This document shows, piece after piece, positions 1 through 11,300 of a stretch of 64,000 nt of DNA. The translations under genes and the position numbers were made by a program. The stretch comes from Trichostrongylus colubriformis. Lineage: Eukaryota > Nematoda > Chromadorea > Rhabditida > Trichostrongylidae. Each line of letters opens with the position of its first letter. Position 1 is the stretch's first letter. The notes beneath the pieces were generated by a model that made no database searches, was not told the origin of the DNA, and saw only the letters and a program-made list of their open reading frames with translations. The DNA lies in assembly GCA_963978905.1 (NCBI GenBank), contig OZ022257.1, positions 21,223,664 to 21,287,663 on the forward strand, written 5' to 3'.

Positions 1-192
1 GTGTCAAAATAGTGATTTGCTCATTGCTCACATGCGCCAAATGTACAAAACAAAGAGTAGCGAAAGAGGTAAAAGTAGTGAGGGAAAAATATTACCGAAC
101 TGTTCCTTTTTAAGAAAAAGCAGGCTGTGACCCATACTCTCACCGCGAGGACAAGAAACTGTGAGAATTCAGCACACTCACAGGGTGCATAC

Positions 193-328
193 CTGCCTGA
201 AGGAGCAGAGTTAACTTCCGTCGTAGGTCTCCCATTGGAAGCTTTTTTAGAGCCGCTCCGGTTCTGAACCCACTGCCATACAGGTGCTGCTTGGACAATG
301 CTGTCATGTTGCGCACTGCCACTTCCAT
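193..328 (-). CDS. candidate first exon of an unrecognised gene running off the left edge
   Basis: On the minus strand an ATG at 328 opens 45 codons that end at a good donor (CAG|GTATGC, reading leftward at 193/192). The peptide is basic and looks gene-like (it contains ALSKQHLYGSGFRTG and GDLRRKLTLLLQA), but I do not recognise the family. An acceptor-like CAG lies a few bases upstream of the ATG. The next exon would be at or beyond the left edge, and I could not find it in the remaining 190 bases. If real, the gene diverges from RPB4 and the two would share the promoter region between 330 and 1,100. It could equally be a chance ORF. Confidence 0.25.
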
Positions 329-1099
329 GTCCCCCTTCTGTTTTCGAAGGGGCTATAATTTTAACGATGTGTTCGGTTACTCGGAAACGAGGGGCGTCGC
401 GAATCTGGAAAGACAGGATATTCGAGATTTAAGACCCTCGACTGGTAAGCGTGGGTAGGCCTTGGTGGGGTGTGTACGAAGGTGATGAAGTCGCAAATTT
501 CGCTGAGGTGACACTGCACATTATATTCGCTTGACAAAAGCTAGCGATTCTTCTTGTGTAAAGTCTGGTTCGGAGTTTAGTGATGCTGTGAAGTGCGCTC
601 TTGAATTCAAATGTCAAAATATCGACTGCTGAAAGTGAAACAGCTAGGCATCTCTTTTCTGGCAACGTCTATAAATTCGCAACTCCTCTATCGATAATTT
701 TGAATCAGTTTTGCTTCAGTTCGACCAAATGCCCACACGATTTTTGGAAACTTCTCACACATTATTTTTTTTGCAAATTCCACCTATTTGGTTTTCCTTT
801 TCATCGAATGCTCAAGAAGTCGTCGTCGAAGGCCAGTAGATTTTTGAAAAATGCATCAATATACCCGGCACTCAGCTGCACCGATGACTCGCTTCTTTGA
901 AAACATTAAGAAAACCATCTTCGAGGATGAGTCGATAAGGTTGCATTGGAAATTGTTAGCCGTCCAGTTGATGTGTAAAATTCAATTAATTACAATAGAA
1001 ATAACGCGCTAGATTTGCCACCACCTAGCCTTCCGTTGTTGTGTCTTATAAAAATGAACAGCGTATGCTCAAGCTGGTGTCACTCAAGCAGCTTTTCAG
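329..1099. other. region upstream of the readable RPB4 exons; nothing firm
   Basis: This stretch should hold the 5' exon(s) of RPB4, about 50 codons including the conserved Phe-Pro-Lys-Glu-Phe region, unless they lie outside the window. I searched all three + frames and found no convincing match. The ORFs at 601-900 (+) and 429-665 (-) have no recognisable motif. It may also hold a divergent promoter if the minus-strand exon at 193-328 is real. Confidence 0.4.
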
Positions 1100-1436
1100 G
1101 TTTTCATTAAAACACTCAATTACGCTCGACGCCTATCACGTTTCAAAAATCGTGAGACAATCAAAGCAGTTCGTGCAATATTCTCTCAAAAGCCATTGCA
1201 CAAGTTCGAAGTGGCCCAAATAGTAAATTTGTGTCCTGAAACAGCAGAAGAGGCGAAGGTAACTTCAAAAAATTTTGTGAATGGCCTGTTTCCGGACATG
1301 TAGTGTTGAGCGCTATATTAGATATTTGATGGCGTGATGCTTTTAGGCACTGATTCCTTCACTCGAAAATAAATTGGAGGATGATGACCTTGATGAAATT
1401 TTGAGAGACCTCCATAGTAAGAAAACGTTCCAGTGA
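1100..1436 (+). CDS. rpb-4: RNA polymerase II subunit RPB4 (POLR2D), 3' two exons
   Basis: RPB4 pairs with RPB7 to form the stalk of nuclear RNA polymerase II, which acts in initiation and in mRNA export and decay. Two exons are readable: 1100-1258, after a TTTTCAG acceptor and ending AAG|GTAACT, and 1347-1436, after TTTTAG. Together they encode 82 residues. The first exon carries KTLNYARRLSRFKNRETIKA and HKFEVAQIVNLCPETAEEAK; the second carries ALIPSLENKLEDDDLDEIL and ends KKTFQ-stop. These are the conserved C-terminal helices of the HRDC-like RPB4 domain, including the LCPETAEE signature, and the end matches the family's usual C terminus. About 50 N-terminal residues are missing: the first readable exon begins in phase 0 at a Val-Phe pair, so at least one upstream exon exists that I could not locate. 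RNF14 starts 225 bp downstream. Confidence 0.9.
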
Positions 1437-1661
1437 GAAGGCAGAAAATTTGGCATCGCTGCTCTCTTGTTTTTCTGGCTTTTATGGCTCCTTGTATTGT
1501 ACAGATTTGATTGATTGTATAAAAACTTAACTAATTCATTGTGTCTTTTGAAGGAAATGGTTGAGCTTTACATTGATTTTCTTGAACCTTTCTCTCATAG
1601 ATGGTTTAAGTTTATTCGTGTTTCCTCCATTTGTTGATACATTCATTAAGCTATTAATTAG

Positions 1662-4600
1662 ATGTCTGGTGACACGCGGGAAGAGCAACTGAGTGAACTG
1701 GAAGCCCTTCGCAGCGTCTATGAAGAGTCGCGTGTTATTGTTCATGAAGGTGACATCATCACGGGTCGGATATCCATTGAGTTGGAGCCACTATCTAGTC
1801 CTATTACTGTATTCGCTTCCTGCGAGAAAGGTATGTCTGCTCTCCCAATTTCTCCATATATCATCCTTGCCAGGTGGTCGTGGTGTCTTGGCAGGTGACG
1901 CGACTTTTAATTTCATGGTGCGGGAATCGAATCCCGCATTAACGCGCGCCCAATCCAACCAAGCCTCCCACCCCTCAGGGTAGGTGAATTGGTAACAGGG
2001 TTGTCTGGGAGTGTAAATCACTGACTTGTACTGGCCCCCGCATGTCCTTGTATAGGCAACTTGCCATCGTCTTCACATGCCACCACGATTCGGAATGGAT
2101 TTAGAAAGCGGGGCGCATCTCATAGAATTGATTGATTAACGCCAACATCTTTATCCTTCACTTTATTATCTTAGCGGTCCCTGGTGACTGCGGTGACGGT
2201 GTGTCCTTCTTTTTATGTTTTGCTTTATTCAAAAAAATTTCAATTGATTTAACTTCGGTGATGTAATCTCATGCATTTCCGTTCCTAGGACGTTGTTCTG
2301 CATCGTTAACTGCCTTGCCCCCGGTTAGTCTTCTCTTTCGGCTTCCCAGTGATTATCCTGCCGTATCACCCGAGTTAGAAGTGGACTGCGAGTGGATGAA
2401 CGAAGATTCGGTAAGTGAATATTGCACTGCTTTGGTTAAAGTCTATTAGACTGTAGTTGTCGATTGATGTACGTTTTCAAAAATGTGACTCGTTGCCGTC
2501 AAAAATTGTATTTTTGGAAGCAAAAAGTGTTTGCCGATTGCTTAGTTCTTCTTTCGTAATGCAGTCTTGCTGGTGTATCCATGAATACAGCATAATTTTT
2601 TTTCACTGAGTACACATGTCGGCTACATTTCTTTTCAAGCCATTAGCAGTCAAGATGTTTGCTCTTTTCACCTCTTCCATAGACTCTTCTTTTTGACCAC
2701 GTCTAGCTCATTACTAGCTTTCACTCATTCTCTGTTTTCTTACTTTACCACGAAAGAAAGGTTTTTTCATTATGTTTTTAGCTTCTTGTCTTACTTTCAC
2801 CTCCACTTCCGTGCTTCTACGATAATGTACCCAACATTCTATTTAGCTCCTACGAAAATCTCTTTTCTCTACTTACCTGCTTTTCGCAGCTTTCAAAATG
2901 GATAACTCAACTTAGTTAATTGTGCGCTCCGTCGGTTGCACTCGGTACGAATCGGTGAGAACCCCAGAGGTGGCGGTTCAGCGATTTTCGGAGTCGCGGC
3001 TCCGCACGCGAAGTTGCGGCATTGCACAATCTCGAGTCGTAGTATCGCGTACCAAAACGCTACGCTGCATATAAAACCTCAAAATCGCAAATTTTGACGC
3101 ATCTTAAGTAAGAATGAGGCCCCATTGAATGGTAACACAAATAACGAAAGAGGGTGGTGCATTTTTCGAGCAGATTAGTTATTCATGCAATGAATAGGTT
3201 GGGGAATGGGAATCTCAATTTCATGGGGAATTGGATTCTTCTGACCATTTCTCAAAGGTTCTTATATGTATGAGAGTGAACAGTATTTCGATCAAGAAGT
3301 ATAGAGCTCACTTCGTTATTTTTTCAGATATTGGCCATAGAATCCAAATTGAAAGAGGTGTGCAACGAAAATCTTGGAATGGGTGTTCTCTTTTTTTGTT
3401 GCGAAGCGGTTGTCGAAACTGTGAAAAGCAAAACTGATAACCTGAAGGAACTCTGTCTCGACAATACTCCCTACGGGAAGAAAAATGTAGGTTTTCTTTC
3501 GTCGTAACTGGTTGATCTGGTTTGGCTACTTTACTCTTAACTGCCGCATTCAGGTTTGAGAAGATGTTCCACCATTTGAAATCTGCGCATCCGTCACATC
3601 CTATGACCTAAAATCTTGCAGTTGTCGCTTTACAAACGCTCACTGATCGGTTGCTTCTAGCAGTACCAATCATTGGTGCAATTCGGTTCCACAAAGCTTT
3701 ATGGAAAGTAGGGAGCCTCATGCATTATCGAAGCTAGGGATGAAATCCATTTGTAGACAGATTAACTGCGACACACTTCCGCTAGAGTCTGCGGTTACAC
3801 AATACTAACTACGTACAGCTCGCGTGATTTCAGAACAACCGGTCGGAGGGGTTGACTGGCGCTGGCCGATCCTCCTTTTTTTGTGCTCGATTCGTTGCCC
3901 GCTTTCGTTACTTCCATAATCTGTACTTCGACGGCCACCTCAGACATTTCTTCGACAGACAGTCAGGCAGACAGACAAGTAGACAAGCGCACTAAACCCT
4001 TGCGCTATATATGGAAGAGATTAGCTCAACGTATGCGAATGTGTCATTGGGTTGCGATAAATGGGTACAGAGCCCATTGTGGCCGAGAAGATTGAAAAAT
4101 AAAAGGCTCAGATGAAGCTGTGGGTTGAGAAACGGACTTCATCACATGCCCTACGCGCCACGACAAGTGCGATTCTGTGTTTCGAACAAAAAATTCTGTG
4201 TTTCCCAGCAAAAACTTTCGAAAGTGAATTTATCATCACTTCTGGCTTTTTCGACAATCTAAGGCTTAGCTCATGTGTGGGTCGACGAAGCAGAGAATCG
4301 AAATGTTTAGAACACTTTTTCTCGGAGTGCCAGTGAGGAGGAGCATACTTATATGTGGAAAATGTAGAGGGAGCACATCAGGTTGTAGGCTGTAAAACCA
4401 TTAGTTGATGCCCATGAGATAAACAGCTATAATATTCACCATAAACTGCTTCACTGATGTTTCAGAATCTGAAAGGTCAGGAGTTGTTTGCACGAGTTGT
4501 GGATTCGAGCTCAAAATCGGAGGATTTATTATTTCAAACCGGGTGCTATGACTGTGAGGTAGGTACAGCACAACGATAAAGCAGTTCCACAGAATGATCA

Positions 4601-7375
4601 TAACACTACTCATATTATCAGATCTGCTGTGAAAATAAGATGGGTCATCAGTGTGTGCAGTTCAAGCCGTGTATGCATGTGTTCTGCGAGCAGTGCGTAT
4701 CGGCTTTTTTCGTGGAGCGTCTGAACAGTTTGGAAGTTCTGTTGTTTATTGCCTCTCTGTTGGAAATGGTAAATGGTGCAGCTCACATGTTCAGGTACGG
4801 CAGCTGGGATGTCCTGCTTCCGACTGTAAATCGACGGCTTCTGAACAAACTATTCGCAGCATTATAGGAGAGGTGAATATCGGGTCGAATCCTGCTTGAA
4901 AGAATTAATGCGTCATTCAGTTGTGTTCAATATCAATCGCATTGTCTAAGGAAGCATTCGAACGGTATGATCGCATTTTACTGGAACGGACGCTGGGTCA
5001 AATGCCTGATGTCGTTGTTTGTCCTCGTAAAACGTGCCAGAAACCTGTTCTTGTCAGCGAAAGGTAAGGTGGGAGAAGAGAAATAAATAGCACAGACATT
5101 CAACAATTTGATCTTCACTAGGAGCGAATTAAAGGCACACCACGCGATAATCAAAGTGGCCCTTACATTCTCAGGGCAGGTAAACCCTTGGATAGTTGTA
5201 AAGATTGCGCCGTTTTCGCGGCACCGCTCACCTCCGCCACGTACGGCCTGGTCAACCCGAGCCGAGTTGAGCCCACCGAGCCGAATCACACCCGGCATAG
5301 ACGAGAGGGAAACTTGCGATAAGACAAGATAAGGCAGCGATATCAATAGCGAAGGTAGCTTCAACAGGGAAGAACAGGTGATGTCGTAGCATTTTGCGCG
5401 ATATCATCGAAGAGAAGTCTTCTGTAATCTCCAATACTCGTACGTGGACTGAGGGCAGGGAGCTTCATTTTTGGTGCTTTTGAGGGGTTTCAATTCATTT
5501 TTCTTCACTAGTGGGTAAACTAGGGCCTCTACATCCTGTAACACGCACGATAGCTCTCACAATTTTTCGCGAGGTGTGCCTTTAAATTCGAAATCAATGC
5601 CTTTTTTTCAGGACCGTTAATCTGGGCAGCTGTGCAATGTGTGGGTATTCTTTCTGTGTGCTATGCCTCCGGGCATATCATGGGATTGACGAATGCAGAT
5701 TCAAAAGTGGTGTGTGATAGCTGCTTCTGATAAAATTTTTACCTCCTAATTTCTTTTGTCTACAGCGGACAAGAAACGCATCATTGAAGAGTGGAACGCG
5801 GCTGATGAAAATACGCGAATAGAAATGGCTAAAAGGTTCGGAGGAATGAAGAACTTGAAGGTATAAGCATGTTGTTTACGATTTATACACTGGTATATGC
5901 TATAGGGTTTGTTACTCTTCTCGGTACTAGCAACAAAATATATCATCTTTAGAATATCGTCAACGCCTTACTGAGTGATGGATGGATGGAAGGAAATAGC
6001 AAGCCTTGTCCACGTTGTCGAGTGCGAATTGAGGTGTGCTACGGTCTCTAGCGCTAACATTTCTCTTTTTGGTTACTAGTGGTTTTTAGAAAAATGATGG
6101 TTGCAATAAGATGCACTGCACAAACTGTGATGCTATGTTTTGCTGGTTGTGCGAACGTGTTCTCGATAAGAACAATCCGTATGCACATTTTAATGAAGAA
6201 GGAATGGTGAATTTATTTTCATGTCGTTACTTTTTTCAAGTTTTTGTTTTCAACTTTGCGCACTCAGTTGCAATTTTTTTGAAAAAAAACTAAGAAGTAC
6301 TCTCAGAATTCCCCATTTCACCTTGCAGCATCCACTGTTTTACGGTTGAATTATTTCCATGTTCCAGCCTCCCGATAAATAACCGCTTCTGTGCTAAAAG
6401 AAAGGGTAACCGAAATTTCATGGTCTGGGCAGGAATAGTTTCGCAAACAGATGCATCTCTGCTTGCACCTTTTCATAGTTGACATGTGTATCCTCAAACA
6501 ATGTGAAGATATTTAGTACGCAAGATCGATGCAAATATCGTAAAGTAAATGACTTTCGCTCCACTATAGAGGGGATTTCACGAGAAAGTTTTGATATGAT
6601 TAAATCTCACTCAAAACATTTCCCATCATATTGTGTCTGAGCATGCAGGTGATTGAATTCATTTTCTATTGTTTTCCACGATACGGGCTAGAGTGTCACT
6701 GCTGCTCGCAGCGGTTGTCCTCTGGCCCAACCAAAGTCCACTGGCGCTCCGAGAAAAGTTGATTGATCTGAGACTGTGGGATTTGGGAAAGCGTCAGCCT
6801 TGATTTAATTTGATTGTTTATTCACTTATTGTTAGTACACCCATAGGTACGCCGGTGGTTGCCTGAGTCAGTCAACAAATAGTATCCACGATACCGATTA
6901 ACTAAAATGCGTCACAGCGCTGCCTTGGTTTTGATACCGTCAAGCCGCGTCCATATTCAGCACTCGCAGGACGTGGCTGCATTCATACAGCGAGGCGGGG
7001 TAGCATGGGAGATGTGCAAAGACAATGCAGGCAACGGGACTGGGTGGCACTGATGCAGACGCAGAGACATGTAGCTACGTCCTCCCGTCGGCACCGCAAG
7101 TATGAACGCGGCCTGACTTATTGTTAGCTACTCCTTTGCTTAACGATTTTCCACGAACAGCAAGGTCTCATGGGAATTCATCTCAATCATCTAATTCCTC
7201 ATTTCTTGTTCAGGGTAATTGCGTGAATCGTCTGTTCGAGGGTGTCGTTGATCCTGAGATGGAAGACGAGGATGACGGTTTTGTGGTGTGGGCGGATTTA
7301 CTTGGAAATGAAACCGACAGTGATAGTGATGATGACGTTTATTTTGAAAGAGGCGGTAGTGATGGGTCCGAATGA
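1662..7375 (+). CDS. RNF14-like RBR-type E3 ubiquitin ligase
   Basis: Exons: 1662-1830, 2289-2410, 3328-3486, 4466-4558, 4622-4735, 4795-4872, 4951-5063, 5612-5709, 5766-5860, 5953-6033, 6090-6206, 7214-7375. Phases agree throughout and give 466 aa; I recall human RNF14 as 474. An N-terminal RWD domain (about 8-110, with LPPVSLLFRLPSDYP) precedes the RING1-IBR-RING2 module: RING1 from C180/C183 through FKPCMHVFCEQC (195-206), IBR from C269/C274 through C290/C293, RING2 from C366/C369. Cys379 in DGCNKM is the expected catalytic cysteine that carries the ubiquitin thioester before transfer. The C terminus (from about 414) is strongly acidic. RNF14 family members act on transcription regulators and stalled-ribosome substrates. 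The ATG follows a TTAATTAG acceptor directly, consistent with a trans-spliced start. Intron 1 holds a dispersed repeat (1862-2075); the last intron, 1 kb, holds a degraded foldback element (6944-7118). Confidence 0.92.
1862..2075 (-). repeat. dispersed SINE-like repeat, copy 1 (RNF14 intron 1)
   Basis: The sequence closely resembles 28110-28345 (same orientation on +) and 57105-57240 (opposite orientation). Read on the minus strand it contains GCGGGATTCGATTCCCGC, which resembles a tRNA B box (GGTTCGANNCC), followed by CACCATGA. Three copies in 64 kb at unrelated sites mark a mobile repeat. A tRNA-derived SINE is my inference: no clear A box or poly-A tail was identified. The minus-strand ORF here is an artefact of the repeat. 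Confidence 0.6.
6944..7118. mobile_element. degraded copy of the GC-rich foldback element
   Basis: In the last intron of the RNF14-like gene. It starts near AAGCCGCGTCCATA and ends near AAGTATGAACGCGGCCT, echoing the ends of the intact copies at 15085 and 44417. The inner part (GACGTGGCTGC, GCAGACGCAGAGACATG) also matches the family but is much diverged, and the palindrome is broken. Confidence 0.55.
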
Positions 7376-7798
7376 TCACTGCTTAGCTGTTCTGCTACTC
7401 TATCATAAACGGGATTTTCTTTCTTCTTCGGTGATCGACCATTGCCTGTCTTTTCCTTTGATATTAATTATCTTGACACTTTTGTAGTAGTAGCATAGTA
7501 GTTCATAGTTTTTATACCATTGAACAGATTGTACGTTAATTCCTGATAGAACGCTAGTGATATTTACATTGTAAATGGGTGGCACATTTGCCTTTGAAAA
7601 TTGTTGTTGGTTATACATTTTAGCGTACTCGCTCATATAGCTTTGTATAGCATGTACTATCTTCGCAACTTCACAGTAAACAATTTTTTTGCGCAGTAAA
7701 CTTTGCGCAAAGGGTTTTTACCTGATATTTCGGCCATCTTTCTGTCATTTGATCAAAATTGATGGTGTGACCCATACCCATTACCTCATTTAGGAGGA

Positions 7799-8122
7799 AT
7801 GGGTGGTTGGAAGCTGGAAACAGGTCGTTTTGCTTTGATGGTCACGTTTCCCGTTGCAGCATTTTGGTTCTTCAACCAACCTTCGTTATTCAAAGTGTTT
7901 GTACGTTCATCCAGCCCTTTTTTTGTGCGAGATATAGGGAGATGATTTTTCATTTAGATGAAGGGTTACAAGGTTCCTGATAGCAAAGAAAATGATGCAG
8001 CAATGGCACAGTTCAAAGAACAGCTTCTCGCTCAAAAGCGGAAGGAGGAATATGAGTCGTTCCTCAGGCAACAAATGGCTTTCGAAGAAGCCAGACGTCA
8101 ACGAGAGAAACCGCTTTCTTGA
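7799..8122 (+). CDS. PET100 homologue, cytochrome c oxidase assembly factor
   Basis: Two exons, 7799-7894 and 7958-8122, are joined in phase 0 over a 63-bp intron (AAA|GTGTTT ... CATTTAG|ATG) and give 86 aa. The N terminus is MGGWKLETGRFALMVTFPVA followed by AFWFFNQP: the short N-terminal membrane helix (about residues 10-26) and F-P-V-A-x-F-W-x-x-N-Q pattern of PET100, an inner-membrane protein needed for late complex IV assembly. The second half is charged and helical (FKEQLLAQKRKEEYESFLRQ), as in the family. Exon 2 alone looks like a 54-codon ORF starting at an ATG, but that ATG is internal. An acceptor-like CATTTAG lies 5 bp before the true start, fitting trans-splicing. It lies 423 bp after RNF14 and 231 bp before MAD1. 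The assignment rests on recalled family sequence and is fairly sure despite the small size. Confidence 0.85.
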
Positions 8123-8353
8123 TGATAATGGTCCAATATCTCACATAAAAATCCTCATAGTTTGTATGTCGTTCGTTAGACGTTTATGTTTATCCGTATT
8201 CGTACATTTTGCCGCTCATTGTACATAAAGAGTTTTCTAAAGGGATTTGTGTGTTCTGGTCTTTAAGTTGTTCAGTGGCGATTGATATCATGTTTGACCG
8301 AGCCTTTCTGCAGCCCATTATATTCGATAACGCCGTTTTTATTCGAGGAAGAC

Positions 8354-11300
8354 ATGTATCACGGAAGAGCGATGTCTGAAGATGACGACGACGAACATCC
8401 GTCAGAAGCAACCATACAGTTTAATGCTAAGGTTTGCCAGTGCATCTGCGGTATCTTATTTGAACAGTGAACTTTGAAAAGGCAAATTTTCTTCGTTTGC
8501 AGATGACAGCCGAATTCCGGAAAGCCTTCCCTTTGAAGAGTGAATCAAACCTTCGTAAACCAACACCAATCGCTGCACCTTCTCTGGCGCAACTATCCAA
8601 AAGACTGAACTTTGATGACAGCTTGAATACTAGTCTAGGTGAGTATCGGAGTTTTCTTACCTAAGATTTTTTCCATTGACCCACTAATCCTCATTTCAGT
8701 CACTTCTAATGTCAAACTTTTGGAACTACGGGAAGAGGTGGATTCTCTGAAGAGGCAGCTGTCAAACGCAGAGAAGGACATACAACGTTTAAAGTCATCA
8801 GAGAAGGTATAATCGTTGATAGGAGTCGCTTGAGATTGCTATGTGACTGCTTGCTCTTTTGAAGAATGCCAAGGATCACGCCGACCAATTACAGTTGGAG
8901 ATTTTCAATTTGCGCAAAGAGTTGATCAAACAAAGCCACTGTGTGGAGTCTGAGAATATCAGGAGCGAGCTGAATAAGGTTGGGCAGTTCGACGAATTTC
9001 ATGAGTGACGTTTCTCTTGTTAGCGTGGTTCATCTTTTATCTGATCAGGTATTGCATTCTCGAGATGAGTGGCGTGAAGCAGGCATACGATTTCATCGCT
9101 ACTTTCAATGTGCAAAAGCGAGATTGATGGTCGCAGAAAATGAACTCCGCCGTCGAGGATTGCTGACGCAGAGCACGAGAATGGCTGTATGATAACTCTT
9201 TGTTTCACATTCAAAAGTTTATGTGCAATACTGAGCCGTTTCATACCACATTTATGACCTGAGTGTGGATGAAACTTAAATAATAACCAGCTCGAGGAGA
9301 AAGCAGCATGAGGTCACTCTAACGCAAGGGAAATTTGCATTTTTGCAAAATAGCAGAGTCGCATTTCTCACCTGTGCAGAATAAATGGCCAAAACATAAC
9401 TGGCCATAACTTCGCTCAGACACAAGTTTACTTGTTGAAATAAGAACCATTCGAATCTACAGAATTTCGCCAACGATCTGGTAAAGAAAATATGCCATCA
9501 CGATCAAATCCTGGATTGTGAGAATTAATAAGGTCAAGAATGGCATTTTTACCGTGCATAATTTTTCTGCCGCAAGTTTGCATCGGGAACCCGGAAAAAG
9601 TGGTAATCCGTCAGGGATAGGTCTGGGGAATAAGGGGGTGAGGGAGAGGCTCGATGCCTAACTGCATCATTTTTTTAGTGGGTGCGCAAAACAACGCAAA
9701 ACCCCACAGTTCGCAAGTCACCCGGCAGAAACTGATCGAGACTCTCCCTCACCCCTCTTATTCCTCAGACCTATCTCTGACGAATTACCACTTTTTCCCG
9801 GTTCTCGATGCAAACCTGGGTCAGAAGGAGTTCGCCGAAACGATGCATGTTGAAAATGCCATCGTTCACTTCATTAATTTTCGCAATCCTGAATTTGATC
9901 ATGATGGCATATTTTCTTTACCAGATCGTTGGCAAGGTTGTGTAGATTCGAATGGTTTTTATTTCGACAAATAAAGTTGTGTCTCAGCGAAGTTACGGCG
10001 CTTTGAAAAAAGTGTTCCGTTTTGGCCATTTATTCTGCACAGACCTAATAGTAACATGTGTCGACCACCTTGACCGCATCTCAGCTGAACGTCCTTTTTT
10101 CCTGTGTAACAGTCCGTGTAGTCGACCCGTACCACTCACGGCGATCTCAAGACGAGCCTAGCTTACTTCAGGAATTGCGGCGTTTGCGATTTCTGATTCA
10201 TATCGTTCGTTCGACATGCATCTAATCTTCACCCAAATTGTTCGTGAAATAAACTGTGGCTTTTATAACGTGACGCTGCAAGAGAATTTGTTCCGTTTGC
10301 TCCTGTATCTTGTCTTTACATTTTATTCTTTGCTTACCTTCACTTACTTCAGCTAACATCGGCTTGGACATCGACGGAATACAGTACCCAAGATATTCAA
10401 GGTTGTTTCCCTATTTAAAGTTCACTTTGTATTTTGATATTTAATATTTTATTGTAGGAAATCTTTGCAACATTCTCAGGGATGCATCCACGAGCTTAGA
10501 AGAACTGGATAAGGGTACGGAAGATGGGCAAGGTAGGTTACTAGTCCATGTCCTCATATACCACCCATTTCGGCGGCTCAGCGAAATTGAATTTCCTTCA
10601 TCATTGCGACTATAAGTTGCTGGCTACTCCTTTACAGAGAATGTGAAAGAATACGAAGATGATGATGATGAAAGTGACAATTTGAGCACAGCAATGATCT
10701 TTGAAGGCGAGCCTCTATAGCATATACATTCACTCTGACTGAATACTCACTCTCATGGATCTTTCATAAATATTCAGAGCCCGAAGAGGCGGTGATTCGC
10801 GATTCTATTTCTCCTATTGCACCTGAGATAGCTGAAGGTACTACTCATTTTCTGCAATTCAGTACCCTTGCTAATGGCAAACTTTTAGCTGAGCAGTCGG
10901 TGGATTCCAATCAAAGCGAATCAATTTTGAACAGCACGCTAGCTAACACATCCGTTAACTATGAGAAAGATGAACGAATTCAGCGCCTTGAATTGGAGAA
11001 CAGTCGGCTGCAGGATCGCTTGAGCGTACTCTAGTTTGTTCATGCGATATTTATGTTTTCTATCATTTTATGGTATTTAGAATAATTAATCGCCTATCAT
11101 TTCAGTGATCGCGCTCAGAAGTCAATGCTGATGGAGGAGCAGAAGAATAACGCGGAGCAGAAATATACCTTGTTAGCGAAGAATATGGAAGAGATACTTG
11201 TAGGTTTGTCGCATCGATCTTTTTTGTGTTTGTTCTAGCTTTACTCTCAGGCAGAACTGCATTCTCTGCAATCTGCTTGTGCCAAAAAGTTATTCGAATT

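Noticed and set aside
4640..4867. 75-codon continuous reading of the RING1 exon
   Set aside because: Reads through a 59-bp intron (4736-4794); splicing to 4795 restores the conserved Cys-containing segment LGCPASDC.
7958..8122. Stand-alone 54-aa protein starting at the ATG at 7958
   Set aside because: The preceding exon (7799-7894) joins in frame and restores the PET100 N terminus, so this ATG is internal.
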